Below, one piece after another: positions 38,372 to 47,743 of a stretch of DNA of 64,000 nt. The position numbers were made by a program, and so were the translations under genes. The notes under the pieces were generated by a model, which was not told where the DNA came from, did not search any database, and saw only the letters and a list, made by a program, of their open reading frames with translations. The stretch's first letter is position 1; each line of letters starts with the position of its first letter. Location of the stretch: assembly GCF_907164555.1 (NCBI RefSeq), contig NZ_CAJQZC010000004.1:310001-374000 (forward strand). The letters run 5' to 3'. Origin of the DNA: Paraburkholderia saeva (GTDB taxonomy: Bacteria > Pseudomonadota > Gammaproteobacteria > Burkholderiales > Burkholderiaceae).

Positions 38372-39373
38372 ATGTATGGAAAAATCACGCGACGCATTGC
38401 GCTCGCTCTGTCGTTTGCGATGCTGGCGGGCCCGGCGCTCGCGGCCGACAGGACGGTGACGATCGGCTACCAGACTGATATCGAACCGTCGAAGATCGCC
38501 CAGGCGGAAGGGCGTTACGAAAAGGCGAGCGGCTGGAAGATCAACTGGAGAAAGTTTTCGACCGGCGCGGAAGTGATCGCCGCGATGGCCTCGGGCGACG
38601 TGCAGGTGGGTTTCACCGGCAGCAGTCCGCTGGCTGCGGGCATCACGCGCGGGCTGCCATTGCAGACGTTTTTCATCGCGGCGGAAATCGGCTCCGCGGA
38701 AGCGCTCGTCGTACGTAACGGGAGCAACATCAACAGCCCGCAGGATCTGATCGGCAAGAAGATCGCGGTGCCATTTGTATCGACGACGCACTACAGCCTG
38801 CTCGCCGCGCTCAAGCACTGGAACATCTCGCCGCAGCAGGTCACGATCCTCAATCTTGCTCCGCCGGAAATTGCCGCCGCGTGGCAGCGTGGCGACATCG
38901 ACGCGGCCTATATCTGGGACCCGGCGCTCGGCAAGGTCGCGAAAACAGGCAGGGTGTTGACGACGTCCGCCGAGGTGCGCAGCTGGGGTTCGCCGACTTT
39001 CCTCGCCTGGGTGGCGCGTAACGACTTCGCGCAGGCGCATCCGGATTTCCTTGTGACGTTCGCGAAGGTGACGGGTGAGGTCAACGCGGAATATCGCAAG
39101 GACGGCGCGAACTGGGCGGCGAATTCGCCGCAGGTCCGGGAGATCGCACGCATCAGCGGCTCGGATCCGGCGGACGTTCCGGCGTTGCTGCGCGGTACGA
39201 CGTTTCCGCTCCTGAGCGAGCAGTCGGGGCAGACGCTGCTCGGCGGCGGGACGGCAACCGCGCTTGCGGATACATCACGCTTTCTGAAGGACCAGAAGCG
39301 CATTGACGAAGTGCTGCCGGATTACCGGCCGACCGTCACGGCATCCGTCGTCCAGCAGGCGATCGGACACTAG
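38372..39373 (+). CDS. Taurine/sulfonate-type ABC binding protein (TauA-like)
   Basis: A 333-residue periplasmic binding protein with a signal peptide ending PALAAD. VTIGYQTDIEPSKIAQAEG, the region KISTGAEVIAAMASGDVQ-like (FSTGAEVIAAMASGDVQ) and WVARNDFAQAHPDFL closely follow the TauA pattern. It should bind a sulfonate such as taurine, although relatives bind other anions. GGGGAACACTCATC precedes the ATG. It is followed by TauB- and TauC-like genes in the normal order. Confidence 0.9.
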   Translation: MYGKITRRIALALSFAMLAGPALAADRTVTIGYQTDIEPSKIAQAEGRYEKASGWKINWRKFSTGAEVIAAMASGDVQVGFTGSSPLAAGITRGLPLQTFFIAAEIGSAEALVVRNGSNINSPQDLIGKKIAVPFVSTTHYSLLAALKHWNISPQQVTILNLAPPEIAAAWQRGDIDAAYIWDPALGKVAKTGRVLTTSAEVRSWGSPTFLAWVARNDFAQAHPDFLVTFAKVTGEVNAEYRKDGANWAANSPQVREIARISGSDPADVPALLRGTTFPLLSEQSGQTLLGGGTATALADTSRFLKDQKRIDEVLPDYRPTVTASVVQQAIGH

Positions 39374-39442
39374 GTCGCCGGATCACTGCGCTTTGCGTCA
39401 ACGTCAACAACCCGCGCTGTCCGTCAGCGAAAGGCGTACACG

Positions 39443-40222
39443 ATGATTTCCATCGATTCGCTCAGCGTGAGCTTTGAGAGCCCGGGCGGACTTCGCACGG
39501 TGCTCTCGGATATCGATCTCGATCTGCGCGACGGCAGCTTTACCGTCGTACTGGGTCCGTCAGGCTGCGGCAAGACGACGTTGCTGAATGCGATCGCCGG
39601 CTTCGTGACGCCTTCTTCGGGAACGCTCACCATCGACGGTCACGCGATTGTCGGACCGGGCGCCGATCGGGGCGTCGTGGCTCAGGACGACGCGCTGCTG
39701 CCGTGGCAGAACGTGGCGCAGAACATCGGCTTCGGTCTCACGCTGGCCGGCGTGCCGCGCACCGAGCGCGCGGCGAAGGTGCAGTCGTTGCTGGCGCTGA
39801 CGTCGCTCGAGGAATACGCGGACTATCCGTTGTGGAAGATTTCGGGCGGCATGCGCCAGCGCGTCGCGCTTGCGCGCTCGCTCGCCGTCGATCCGCGCTT
39901 CCTGCTGCTCGACGAGCCGCTTGGTGCGCTCGATTCGCTGACGCGCACACGCATGCAGGAGTATCTGCTGCGACTATGGACCGGCTACGGCAAAGGCATC
40001 CTGATGATCACGCACGACGTCACCGAGGCGCTCTTCATGGCCACGGATCTCGTCCTGATGAAGGCCGACCCCGGACGTATCGATTCGGTTCGCCGTCTGC
40101 ATTTCGGCGAGCGCTTCGTCGCGGGCGAGCCATCCAGACAGATCAAGAACGATCCGGCCTTCATCGCACTGCGCGACGCAATCGAAGCCGGATTCTTTGC
40201 CGGCGAAATGGAGGAAGCTTGA
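39443..40222 (+). CDS. Taurine-type ABC transporter ATP-binding protein (TauB-like)
   Basis: A 259-residue ATPase with Walker A GPSGCGKTTLLN, Q-loop GVVAQDDALLPWQNV, signature ISGGMRQRVALARSL, Walker B FLLLDEPLGALD and ITHDVTEALFMA. The QDDALLPWQNV and GGMRQR forms are typical of the TauB/SsuB group. Its stop overlaps the permease start. Confidence 0.92.
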   Translation: MISIDSLSVSFESPGGLRTVLSDIDLDLRDGSFTVVLGPSGCGKTTLLNAIAGFVTPSSGTLTIDGHAIVGPGADRGVVAQDDALLPWQNVAQNIGFGLTLAGVPRTERAAKVQSLLALTSLEEYADYPLWKISGGMRQRVALARSLAVDPRFLLLDEPLGALDSLTRTRMQEYLLRLWTGYGKGILMITHDVTEALFMATDLVLMKADPGRIDSVRRLHFGERFVAGEPSRQIKNDPAFIALRDAIEAGFFAGEMEEA

Positions 40223-41103
40223 CGACAGCCAACACCCTTACGGGCAACACAGACGCGCGTACTGGCGTCGCGCCTGCGCGCCCCGAAGCCCGCGCCACGC
40301 AACCGGGTAGCGGCGGCGCTGGCCGCGAACGTGGCGCCGCGTCGCGCTCGCGCGCGGTGAGCGCGGTCACGGTGATCGTGCTGGTTGCGATCTGGTCGCT
40401 GGCCGCCGCCATGCATTGGGTCAGCCCCGTGTTCCTCCCATCTCCGCTTGCCGTCCTGAAGAAGGTCGTCGCGGTATCGACTGTCGGATTCAGCGATGCG
40501 ACGTTGCTGCAGCACACGCTTGCGAGTCTGTCGCGCGTTTTTGCTGCGCTCGGGCTCGCCGTGCTGACGGCCGTGCCGCTGGGCGTGCTGGTTGGGGTGA
40601 ACCGCACGGCGCAGGCGATAGCCGATCCGTTGATCGAGTTTTACCGGCCCATTCCCCCGCTCGCATATCTGCCACTGATCGTGATCTGGTGCGGCATCGG
40701 CGAGCCGTCGAAGATTCTGCTGATCTGGCTCGCGATCTTCGCGCCGCTGACCATCGCGACCCGCCAGGGCGTGAGCCGCGTGAAGGCAAGCCGTCTGCGT
40801 GGTGCACAGGCGCTGGGCGCTACGCGCTGGCAACTGGTCCGCTACGTGATCGTGCCTTCGGCGGCGCCTGATGTCCTGACCGGCATCCGCATCAGTCTCG
40901 GCGTGGGCTGGTCGGTGCTGGTCGCCGCGGAGCTGATCGCGGCGACTCGGGGGCTCGGGTTCATGATCCAGTCGGCGGCGCAGTTTCTGGTGACGGACGT
41001 CGTCGTGATGGGCATCGTCGTTATTGCCGTGATCGCGGCGGCATTCGAATGGGGACTGCGCCGTCTGCAGCGCACGCTTGTGCCATGGGACGGGCAGGCA
41101 TGA
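40219..41103 (+). CDS. Taurine-type ABC transporter permease (TauC-like)
   Basis: A 294-residue permease with about six helices and an EAA loop (RGAQALGATRWQLVRYVIVP). VFLPSPLAVLKKV and FYRPIPPLAYLPLIVIWCGIG are TauC/SsuC hallmarks. Start is TTG at 40219, preceded by GGAGGAAGC and overlapping the ATPase stop as TTGA. The first ~50 residues are a hydrophilic, Arg/Ala-rich leader before helix 1, longer than usual. The stop overlaps the next start (ATGA). Confidence 0.9.
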   Translation: MTTANTLTGNTDARTGVAPARPEARATQPGSGGAGRERGAASRSRAVSAVTVIVLVAIWSLAAAMHWVSPVFLPSPLAVLKKVVAVSTVGFSDATLLQHTLASLSRVFAALGLAVLTAVPLGVLVGVNRTAQAIADPLIEFYRPIPPLAYLPLIVIWCGIGEPSKILLIWLAIFAPLTIATRQGVSRVKASRLRGAQALGATRWQLVRYVIVPSAAPDVLTGIRISLGVGWSVLVAAELIAATRGLGFMIQSAAQFLVTDVVVMGIVVIAVIAAAFEWGLRRLQRTLVPWDGQA

Positions 41104-42656
41104 GCGCGGCGACGGGCAAAGGGAACAGCATTGCACTCGACGTCGACGTGCTGGTGCTGGGCGGTGGCCCGGCGGGCGCATGGGCGGCGTTGAGTGCCGC
41201 GCGGCGGGGTGCCACGGTCGTTCTCGCGGACAAGGGTTATTGCGGCACGTCGGGTGCCGCGGCGGCGTCGAACAACAACGTCTGGTACGTCGCGGATTCG
41301 AACGACTACGAGCGACACTTCGCTGAACGACATGCGTCCGGGGGCGGCCTGAACGAACGGGCGTGGACCGATGCACTGCTGGCGAATGTGGTCGGGCGCC
41401 TGCATCTGCTGGGCGACCTCGGCTATCCGTTCGCGAGAAAAGACGACGGCACGGCGAATTACGCCACGCTGCGCGGGCCGGACTACATGCGCTTCATGCG
41501 TCAGCAGATTCGCCGCGCCGGTGTGACCGTTCTCGATCACAGCCCTGTGCTGGGGCTCGTCCGGCACGATGGCAGGGTGACAGGCGGTTACGGCATCCGG
41601 CGCGACGGCTCGACCTGGCGCGTTGGCGCGGGCGCCACGGTCATCGCGACGGGCGGTTGTGCTTTTCTTGGCGGCGCGCTGGGCACCGACGTCTGTACCG
41701 GCGACGGGCATCTCGCCGCCGCGGAAGCCGGTGCTACGTTCTCCGGGATGGAATTCTCGAGCCAGTACGGTCTTGCAGCCGCGTTCTCGTCGGTGACAAA
41801 AGGGCTGCCGTTCATGTGGGCGAGCTACTCGCGGGAAGACGGCAGCGAGATTCCGGTCGTCGACGATGAAGCGTTCGTTTCCGTTGCGCGCGTGCTGATA
41901 GACGAGCCGGTATTCGCGACGTTCGATCGAGCGAACGCGGACGTGCAGCGCTGGTTGCGCAGCGGTCAGGCCAACGCGTTCCTGCCGTTCGACCGGATGG
42001 GAATCGATCCTTTCCGGCAGCGCTTCCCAGTCGGGCTGAGACTCGAGGGCACGGTGCGCGGCACGGGTGGCATCCGGCTTGCTCACACCGACTGTTCGAC
42101 GGACGTGCCCGGTCTCTACGCTGCGGGAGACGCGGCCTCGCGCGAAGTGATTGTAGGCGGACGCAGCGGCGGCGGCTCGCCGAATGCGGCGTGGGCCATC
42201 GCGACAGGCGCATGGGCTGGCGAGGCGGCGAGCGGGTTTGCGTCACGGCAGAGGCGCGTCGCATCGTCGCGGGGTGTCGATGCCGCTGGCTGGCCCGCGT
42301 ACGAAGAGATCGCAATCGCGGATCCCGCGACGGCGCGTGAAGCGTTGCGCTCTGACGTCCTGCCGCCGCAGGTCAATCTGTTTCGCAATGAAGCGAGACT
42401 CGTGCAGGCGACGAAGACGCTCGACGCCGCACTGACCCAACCTGTGGCCGCGGACACGAAGCTTGCCGCCGCGCGCTCGGCGCGCGCGTTGGTGTATGTC
42501 GCGAAGCTCGCCTACCGGAGCGCGCTTGAGCGCCGCGAATCGCGTGCGCTCCATCGGCGCAGCGACTATCCGCAACGAGACGATGCGGCCGGTTACCGGC
42601 AGGTGATCGGCGGTATCGACACGCTCACAATCGCTCGCGAAACCGTGAACGCCTGA
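41100..42656 (+). CDS. FAD-dependent oxidoreductase, fumarate-reductase/AprA-like
   Basis: A 518-residue flavoprotein. The N-terminal dinucleotide fold is VDVLVLGGGPAGAWAALSAA, followed by DKGYCGTSGAAAASNNN, a region that binds FAD in the succinate dehydrogenase/fumarate reductase/AprA superfamily. The C-terminal FAD motif is DVPGLYAAGDAASREVIVGG. The next gene encodes a two-cluster ferredoxin, as AprB partners AprA in adenylylsulfate reductase, but this protein is shorter than AprA. Translation is coupled to the permease gene. The likely role is oxidation of the imported sulfonate or a product, passing electrons to the ferredoxin; the actual reaction is unknown. Confidence 0.85.
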   Translation: MSAATGKGNSIALDVDVLVLGGGPAGAWAALSAARRGATVVLADKGYCGTSGAAAASNNNVWYVADSNDYERHFAERHASGGGLNERAWTDALLANVVGRLHLLGDLGYPFARKDDGTANYATLRGPDYMRFMRQQIRRAGVTVLDHSPVLGLVRHDGRVTGGYGIRRDGSTWRVGAGATVIATGGCAFLGGALGTDVCTGDGHLAAAEAGATFSGMEFSSQYGLAAAFSSVTKGLPFMWASYSREDGSEIPVVDDEAFVSVARVLIDEPVFATFDRANADVQRWLRSGQANAFLPFDRMGIDPFRQRFPVGLRLEGTVRGTGGIRLAHTDCSTDVPGLYAAGDAASREVIVGGRSGGGSPNAAWAIATGAWAGEAASGFASRQRRVASSRGVDAAGWPAYEEIAIADPATAREALRSDVLPPQVNLFRNEARLVQATKTLDAALTQPVAADTKLAAARSARALVYVAKLAYRSALERRESRALHRRSDYPQRDDAAGYRQVIGGIDTLTIARETVNA

Positions 42657-42670
42657 AGAGAGAACCTGCC

Positions 42671-43003
42671 TTGATCGAATTGATAAGTACGTCGCGCTGC
42701 ACGTCCTGCAATCGCTGTGTCGATGTCTGCCCAACGGGCGTCTTCGATACGGTGGCGGGCGCCATTCCGGTGATCGCGCGTCCGGCCGACTGTCAGACCT
42801 GCTTCATGTGCGAACTGTACTGTCCTGTCGACGCGATGTACGTTCATCCGTTTCGCGACCAGCACGTCGTGGTGCGCGAGGAGGAACTCGTGCAACGGGC
42901 GCAGCTTGGCAGCTACGGCCGGGCGCTCGGCTGGCACAAGGCGCGTGCGGGCGGCACGGAACGCGATGAGACGCATCGGCTCTTCGAGATGGGCATCACA
43001 TGA
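42671..43003 (+). CDS. Ferredoxin with two [4Fe-4S] clusters
   Basis: A 110-residue ferredoxin. Two complete cluster motifs are visible: CTSCNRCVDVCP at residues ~10-21 and CQTCFMCELYCP at ~41-52. A ~55-residue C-terminal extension (from DAMYVHPF) follows, longer than a simple ferredoxin and reminiscent of AprB-type subunits that dock on a flavoprotein. Start is TTG, 14 bases after the flavoprotein stop, with a purine-rich AGAGAGAA upstream. It should be the electron acceptor of that flavoprotein. Confidence 0.9.
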   Translation: MIELISTSRCTSCNRCVDVCPTGVFDTVAGAIPVIARPADCQTCFMCELYCPVDAMYVHPFRDQHVVVREEELVQRAQLGSYGRALGWHKARAGGTERDETHRLFEMGIT

Positions 43004-43045
43004 ACGGGACGTCGCAGGCGGCACCGTCACCTTCAGAAAAACCCT

Positions 43046-44776
43046 TCAAGGCTCCGCGCAGATAAAGCTGCTCGCGCGGTTCACGTTCCCTTTGCCGCTG
43101 TAGCGCGGAAACGCCGGATACCGGCATAGCGGACGCGAACGTCCGTTGGTCGCCGCGGCGATATCGGTTGCGGTCAGCGTTTCCGGTGCAATGTCGCGCG
43201 TCACCCAGTTGTCGAGCGCGCCGAGCAGATCCGTCGACGGAATGAACGCGCCGCTGCCGTGCTGGAAGCCCGGCACCATGTAAAGGCGCATGAACGCATC
43301 GACCTTGCCCGCACCAAAGCGGTCCACGAGCGCTTCGTAGTACGCGATCGTCTGGTTGGGGCTGATGACTTCGTCGGCGAGACCCTGCAGCGTGATCAGC
43401 TTGCCACCGCGCGCGATATAACGGCTCAGGTCGGTGTTCATCGCGCCGATCGTCTGCGAGAGCGCCACGATCTGCTTCTGATAGCGGCCCGGATGCAGCA
43501 CGTCGAACTTCAGCGAATCGAAACCTGGATCGCGCGCGATGAAGTACCGCACATAACCGTCGCCCTGCGAGAACAGATAGCCGTTTGCGACGATCGTGGG
43601 CGACGTCCCGCGGCTGTCGTTGTGCGCGAGACCCAGCATGCCGGTGAAAAGCGTGCCCTGAAACACGTTGTAGCCGCGATACCGGTTCACGTTCCACGCA
43701 AGCGGCCACGGCAGCGATAAACCCTCGCGCAGCACATCGAGCGTTGCGAGCTGCGCGTCCGACAGGCAGTCGTCGTTTGCGACATCGGCTTCGCCCGAAG
43801 GACACCGCAACGAAGCAATCACATCCGGCTCATGTTTGCGGCATGCGCCGACGTCGCTCACGATGCCATCCGCTGCGCCATCGAGCCCGTCGCACACTTC
43901 AAGCGTGCGCTGATAGACGCGTTCGAGGAGCGGCGGCGGCACGAAGCCGCCAGGCGTTCCGTACTCCGTCTGCCCGACTTTCACGCCGAGCAGACGGACG
44001 CCCGAGAAATTCAGCGCCGGCGAATTGGCGATCACACCGTCGTAGTCGTCGGGGAAACGCTGCATGACGGTATAGCCTTCGCGTCCACCCGTCGAGCCGC
44101 CGCCGAAGTACACGTGATCCGGCCGTCGGCCGTACGCGATCTCGATCAGTGCAAGTGCGGCGTCGTGAGTCTTCTTCAGATGCGCGTAGCCGAAGTTCAC
44201 GACCGCTTCGTCGACGAGGCCAAACACCGCGAGCGCCGAATTGCCGACGTGGCCCGAGTCGTCGCCGAACGTCACGTACCCCTGGGCGAGCGGCGCGCGG
44301 TTCGGCGAGAAGGGCATCACCCCGGTGCCGCTCACCACGACGCCGTTATAGCCGCCGCCGCCGACCTGCAACGCACGGCCGTTCCAGCGGCGCGGCAGGT
44401 TCACGTCGAAGCGGATGTCGGGCGTGCCGACCTTGACTGGCTTGATGCTGCCGGTAATGCGGCAGTATTCGCCGTCCTGGTTGTTGTGGGCGGTCGCGGC
44501 GATCATCTCCGCGGTGTCGACCTGCGCGCCAGCGGTCGGCAGGCCGATGATCGCGGGAGAAAGAAGGAGTCCCGCGAGTTGCGTGCACTGCATGGCGAGG
44601 TTGGGTTCGGCGGCGGCTGTCGTGCCTGTGCTGACAATGCCACCTGTCAGCAGCAGTGCGGAACAGATACGCAGCCGCGAACGGTCATGCGCAGGTCCAC
44701 GCAGGGGCGCAGCGACGGTCACGCACACAGAGACGAAGGCGCGGAGAGCGCCGTAGAACGCCATGCGAGCGCTCAT
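43046..44776 (-). CDS. Tannase/feruloyl esterase family protein
   Basis: A 576-residue secreted serine esterase. After a long N-terminus comes a signal-like stretch ending TTAAAEP. The nucleophile elbow is GGGSTGGREG, the catalytic acid is probably in LQGLADEVISP, and the histidine in GFQHGSGAF. Cysteine pairs (QCTQL, EYCRI, CDGLDGAADGIV, CRKHEPDV, DDCLSD) match the disulfide-rich tannase fold, including its calcium-site DGLDGAADG. It should cleave ester bonds in plant phenolics such as gallate or ferulate esters. The start overlaps the OpgC-like gene's stop as ATGA; an ATG 12 bases later is possible. Confidence 0.9.
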   Translation of the reverse strand: MSARMAFYGALRAFVSVCVTVAAPLRGPAHDRSRLRICSALLLTGGIVSTGTTAAAEPNLAMQCTQLAGLLLSPAIIGLPTAGAQVDTAEMIAATAHNNQDGEYCRITGSIKPVKVGTPDIRFDVNLPRRWNGRALQVGGGGYNGVVVSGTGVMPFSPNRAPLAQGYVTFGDDSGHVGNSALAVFGLVDEAVVNFGYAHLKKTHDAALALIEIAYGRRPDHVYFGGGSTGGREGYTVMQRFPDDYDGVIANSPALNFSGVRLLGVKVGQTEYGTPGGFVPPPLLERVYQRTLEVCDGLDGAADGIVSDVGACRKHEPDVIASLRCPSGEADVANDDCLSDAQLATLDVLREGLSLPWPLAWNVNRYRGYNVFQGTLFTGMLGLAHNDSRGTSPTIVANGYLFSQGDGYVRYFIARDPGFDSLKFDVLHPGRYQKQIVALSQTIGAMNTDLSRYIARGGKLITLQGLADEVISPNQTIAYYEALVDRFGAGKVDAFMRLYMVPGFQHGSGAFIPSTDLLGALDNWVTRDIAPETLTATDIAAATNGRSRPLCRYPAFPRYSGKGNVNRASSFICAEP

Positions 44777-45879
44777 CCGCAGCCGGCGCTGTTGACGGCC
44801 GTGCGCGCCTGCTGACCTTTCCATTCGCTCCAGGCGCGCGCGATCGCGAGCACCGCTGTGATCGCAACGAGGTCGCCCGCGAGCGCCACGATCGTGTGTT
44901 CGAAGCCGGTCAGGCCGCGCGGCGTCGCGGTATCGACGACGAGCGAGACGAGCGTGCCCGTGACGAAACACACGAGCCCCGTGCGCCCGACGGTCACGAC
45001 AGCCGGCAGCCGCCGCGCAAGCCGCGCGATGCTGCCGGTGTGCACGAAGCGCGCGGCAAGCCACGCGATGACGAGAAAATTGATCACACGATCCATTGAA
45101 AGATTCTGTTTGAGATGACCCGGCAACGCCTGCGTCAGCACGAAAAGCTTGACCACGGCGAACGTGAACACGGCGGCGACGGCGGCGCGCGTCAGCCAGC
45201 GCGCGGCATTCGACATATGGAAACGCTCACCGACCGGCTGCACGCGGCACAGGATACCGAGTACGAACATCAGTTGCCATGCAAACGGATTGAAAGCCCA
45301 ATCGCCGACGTCGTCAATGCTGAAAAGCGAGGCTAGCGGACGCGCGAGCGCCCAGATAACGAGGCTCGACGTCATCGCGAAGAGCGCCGAGCGGCGCGCG
45401 AGCGGCACCGCAAACGGCACGCACAGCGCGAAGATCACATACATCGGCAACACGCTCGACAGGTACGGCTGGCGCCTGAGCAATGCGATGTCGAGTGTTT
45501 CGCGCAAAGGCGCGCTGGAAAACGGCTGCCAGCCGGTCAGATCGACCATCGGCTGGTTGAGATGAAAGAGCGCGAGCGCGGCGCCCGAGACGAGCGTCAG
45601 TACCGCGGTAAGCAGATACGCACGATAGATCTCCCAGCAGCGCCTGAAAAAGCGCTTCTGGGCGGCGCCCGGACCGCGATGTTCGAGCACGGCCGTATAG
45701 GCCGCCGCCGACGCATAGCCGCCGAGAAACACGAACACTTCCGCTGAATCGCACAGCGCGTACGCGTGCAGCATCAGATGCGACAGCACACTGCCGGGAA
45801 TGTGGTCCAGCACGATGACGATCAGCACGATTCCGCGGAAAAAATCCACTTCGATCGAGCGGCCTTGATGCGAGTTCAT
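44773..45879 (-). CDS. OpgC-family membrane protein
   Basis: A 368-residue polytopic membrane protein with about ten helices. It begins RSIEVDFFRGIVLIVIVLDH and continues SAEVFVFLGGYASAAAY, the usual N-terminal pattern of OpgC proteins, acyltransferase-3 relatives that succinylate osmoregulated periplasmic glucans. Many Burkholderia have several paralogues with untested substrates. The ATG at 45879 follows GCGGGAACATCG. It is translationally coupled to the tannase gene, an unusual pairing that could mean modification or demodification of an acylated surface glycan. Confidence 0.85.
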   Translation of the reverse strand: MNSHQGRSIEVDFFRGIVLIVIVLDHIPGSVLSHLMLHAYALCDSAEVFVFLGGYASAAAYTAVLEHRGPGAAQKRFFRRCWEIYRAYLLTAVLTLVSGAALALFHLNQPMVDLTGWQPFSSAPLRETLDIALLRRQPYLSSVLPMYVIFALCVPFAVPLARRSALFAMTSSLVIWALARPLASLFSIDDVGDWAFNPFAWQLMFVLGILCRVQPVGERFHMSNAARWLTRAAVAAVFTFAVVKLFVLTQALPGHLKQNLSMDRVINFLVIAWLAARFVHTGSIARLARRLPAVVTVGRTGLVCFVTGTLVSLVVDTATPRGLTGFEHTIVALAGDLVAITAVLAIARAWSEWKGQQARTAVNSAGCG

Positions 45880-46226
45880 CGATGTTCCCGCGTGCGGTAT
45901 GTCTCTCTGTACGAGCGGCATAAAAGCGGATCGTTCCGTGTAAACGCGAGCGGTGTCAATTGAATTCGTGCGAAGTCTGTGTGCTGCCAGCTAACTGAAA
46001 TCGCGCTGTCGGCGCGTGGTAATCCAGCGGCCGTCGACGATATAAAAGCGACGTGCATCGAATCGGTTTGTGTATTCGCCTTCAGGATCTCCAATGCGAG
46101 TGGCACAGTCAGGAACGCGTAAAGAGAGGTGGTCGGGAGCACGCGTGGCAAGCGCAGCGCCATGCTGCGACAATGCACGAAACAGAGCGGTTTCCGACTG
46201 GCCTCCCCATAAATCCGGATTCGATC
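45880..46226. other. Divergent intergenic region
   Basis: Separates opgC-like and HiPIP genes and must contain both promoters. Open frames crossing it (45876-46604 minus, 46053 onward plus) are not supported as genes in this part. Confidence 0.5.
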
Positions 46227-46535
46227 ATGCAAGCATCGCGTCGCAGTTTTCTCATTCTCAGCGCCGGCATGGTGTCGTCGCTGGCGTTGTCCCGTGCGGC
46301 CATCGCCGACGCGCCGAAACTCACCGAAGACGACCCCGCTGCACAGAAACTCGGCTACCGGCTCGACGCAGCGAAGGTCGACCGCGCGAAATTCCCCAGT
46401 TGGGCCGCCGGTCAGACCTGCAGCAACTGCTCGCTCTTCCAGGGTGGCGCGAGCGATCCGTACGGCGGTTGCGCGCTCTTCGGCCCGAAACAGGTCGCTG
46501 CACGCGGCTGGTGCACGTCCTGGACGAATTCGTAA
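46227..46535 (+). CDS. High-potential iron-sulfur protein (HiPIP)
   Basis: A 102-residue precursor with a twin-arginine signal (ASRRSFLILSAGMVSSLALS, then RAAIADAP) and a mature domain holding four cluster cysteines: CSNC, then GGCALF, then GWCTSW. This is the HiPIP pattern of a single [4Fe-4S] cluster operating at high potential as a soluble periplasmic electron carrier. The ATG is placed directly before the Tat signal; the ribosome binding site is weak (CCGGATTCGATC). The next gene is unrelated DAHP synthase. Confidence 0.93.
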   Translation: MQASRRSFLILSAGMVSSLALSRAAIADAPKLTEDDPAAQKLGYRLDAAKVDRAKFPSWAAGQTCSNCSLFQGGASDPYGGCALFGPKQVAARGWCTSWTNS

Positions 46536-46624
46536 GCGTTGCACGCGGGTCGCGGGTCCGCGCCACGGTGCGATAATCATGGTTTGCTGTCCGCCCTGTC
46601 GCAACCCGCCTTACGGAGACTATC

Positions 46625-47743
46625 TTGAGCCGCCTGGACAACCCTTTGCACGATCAGGAAGCCGGCCGCGCCGACTCGACGCAGGACACCACCCGCATCG
46701 ACGACACCCGCATCGGCGCCGTCCGTCCCCTGATTTCCCCGGCGCTGCTGCAGGACGAGCTGCCGGTTCCGCCGGACGTCCAGACGCTCGTCGAGCAAAG
46801 CCGCTCGGCGATCGCGGACATCCTGCATGGCCGGGACGACCGCCTCGTGGCCATTGTCGGCCCCTGTTCGATCCACGACCATCAGCAGGCGATGGACTAC
46901 GCGCATCGTCTGAAGGAAGCGGCCGACGCGCTCAAGGACGACCTGCTCGTCGTCATGCGCGTCTACTTCGAAAAGCCGCGCACGACGGTCGGCTGGAAGG
47001 GCTACATCAACGACCCGCAACTCGACGGCAGCTTCCGCATCAACGAGGGGCTGCGCCGTGCGCGCGAACTCCTGCTCGACGTCAGCAGCCTCGGCCTGCC
47101 CACTGCGACGGAATTCCTCGACCTGCTGAGCCCGCAATACATCGCCGACCTGATCGCCTGGGGCGCGATCGGCGCGCGCACGACGGAAAGCCAGAGCCAT
47201 CGCCAGCTGGCGTCCGGCCTGAGCTGTCCGATTGGCTTCAAGAACGGTACCGACGGCGGCGTTCAGATTGCCGCCGACGCGATCGTCGCGGCGCGGGCAA
47301 GCCACGCGTTCATGGGCATGACGAAAATGGGCATGGCGGCAATCTTCGAAACGCGCGGCAACGACGACGCCCACGTGATCCTGCGCGGCGGCAAGAAAGG
47401 CCCGAACTACGACGCCGCCGGCGTCGAGGCGTGCTGCTCGGCGTTGCGCGAGCTGGGACAGCGCGAGCAGGTGATGATCGACTGTTCGCACGCCAATTCC
47501 GGCAAGTCGCACCTGCGGCAGATGGATGTGGCCGAAGATCTGGCCGGACAGCTCTCGGCGGGCGATCGCCGCATCATCGGCGTGATGATCGAAAGCCACC
47601 TGGAGGAAGGGCGTCAGGACCTGAAACCCGGCGTGCCGCTGCGTTACGGCGTGTCGATCACCGACGCCTGCCTGTCATGGGCGCAGACCGCGCCGGTGCT
47701 CGACAGGCTCGCGGCGGCCGTGCGGGCGCGCCGCGCGGGTTGA
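46625..47743 (+). CDS. aroG: 3-deoxy-7-phosphoheptulonate (DAHP) synthase, type I
   Basis: A 372-residue type I DAHP synthase, which condenses phosphoenolpyruvate and erythrose 4-phosphate to start the shikimate pathway. Visible motifs are VGPCSIHD, EKPRTTVGWKG, GARTTESQSHR, SCPIGFKNGTDG and MIDCSHANSGKSH. The ~40-residue N-terminal extension, where feedback regulation by aromatic amino acids occurs, is present. Start is TTG at 46625 with CGGAG ten bases upstream. Whether it is the Phe-, Tyr- or Trp-sensitive isozyme cannot be told. Confidence 0.95.
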   Translation: MSRLDNPLHDQEAGRADSTQDTTRIDDTRIGAVRPLISPALLQDELPVPPDVQTLVEQSRSAIADILHGRDDRLVAIVGPCSIHDHQQAMDYAHRLKEAADALKDDLLVVMRVYFEKPRTTVGWKGYINDPQLDGSFRINEGLRRARELLLDVSSLGLPTATEFLDLLSPQYIADLIAWGAIGARTTESQSHRQLASGLSCPIGFKNGTDGGVQIAADAIVAARASHAFMGMTKMGMAAIFETRGNDDAHVILRGGKKGPNYDAAGVEACCSALRELGQREQVMIDCSHANSGKSHLRQMDVAEDLAGQLSAGDRRIIGVMIESHLEEGRQDLKPGVPLRYGVSITDACLSWAQTAPVLDRLAAAVRARRAG

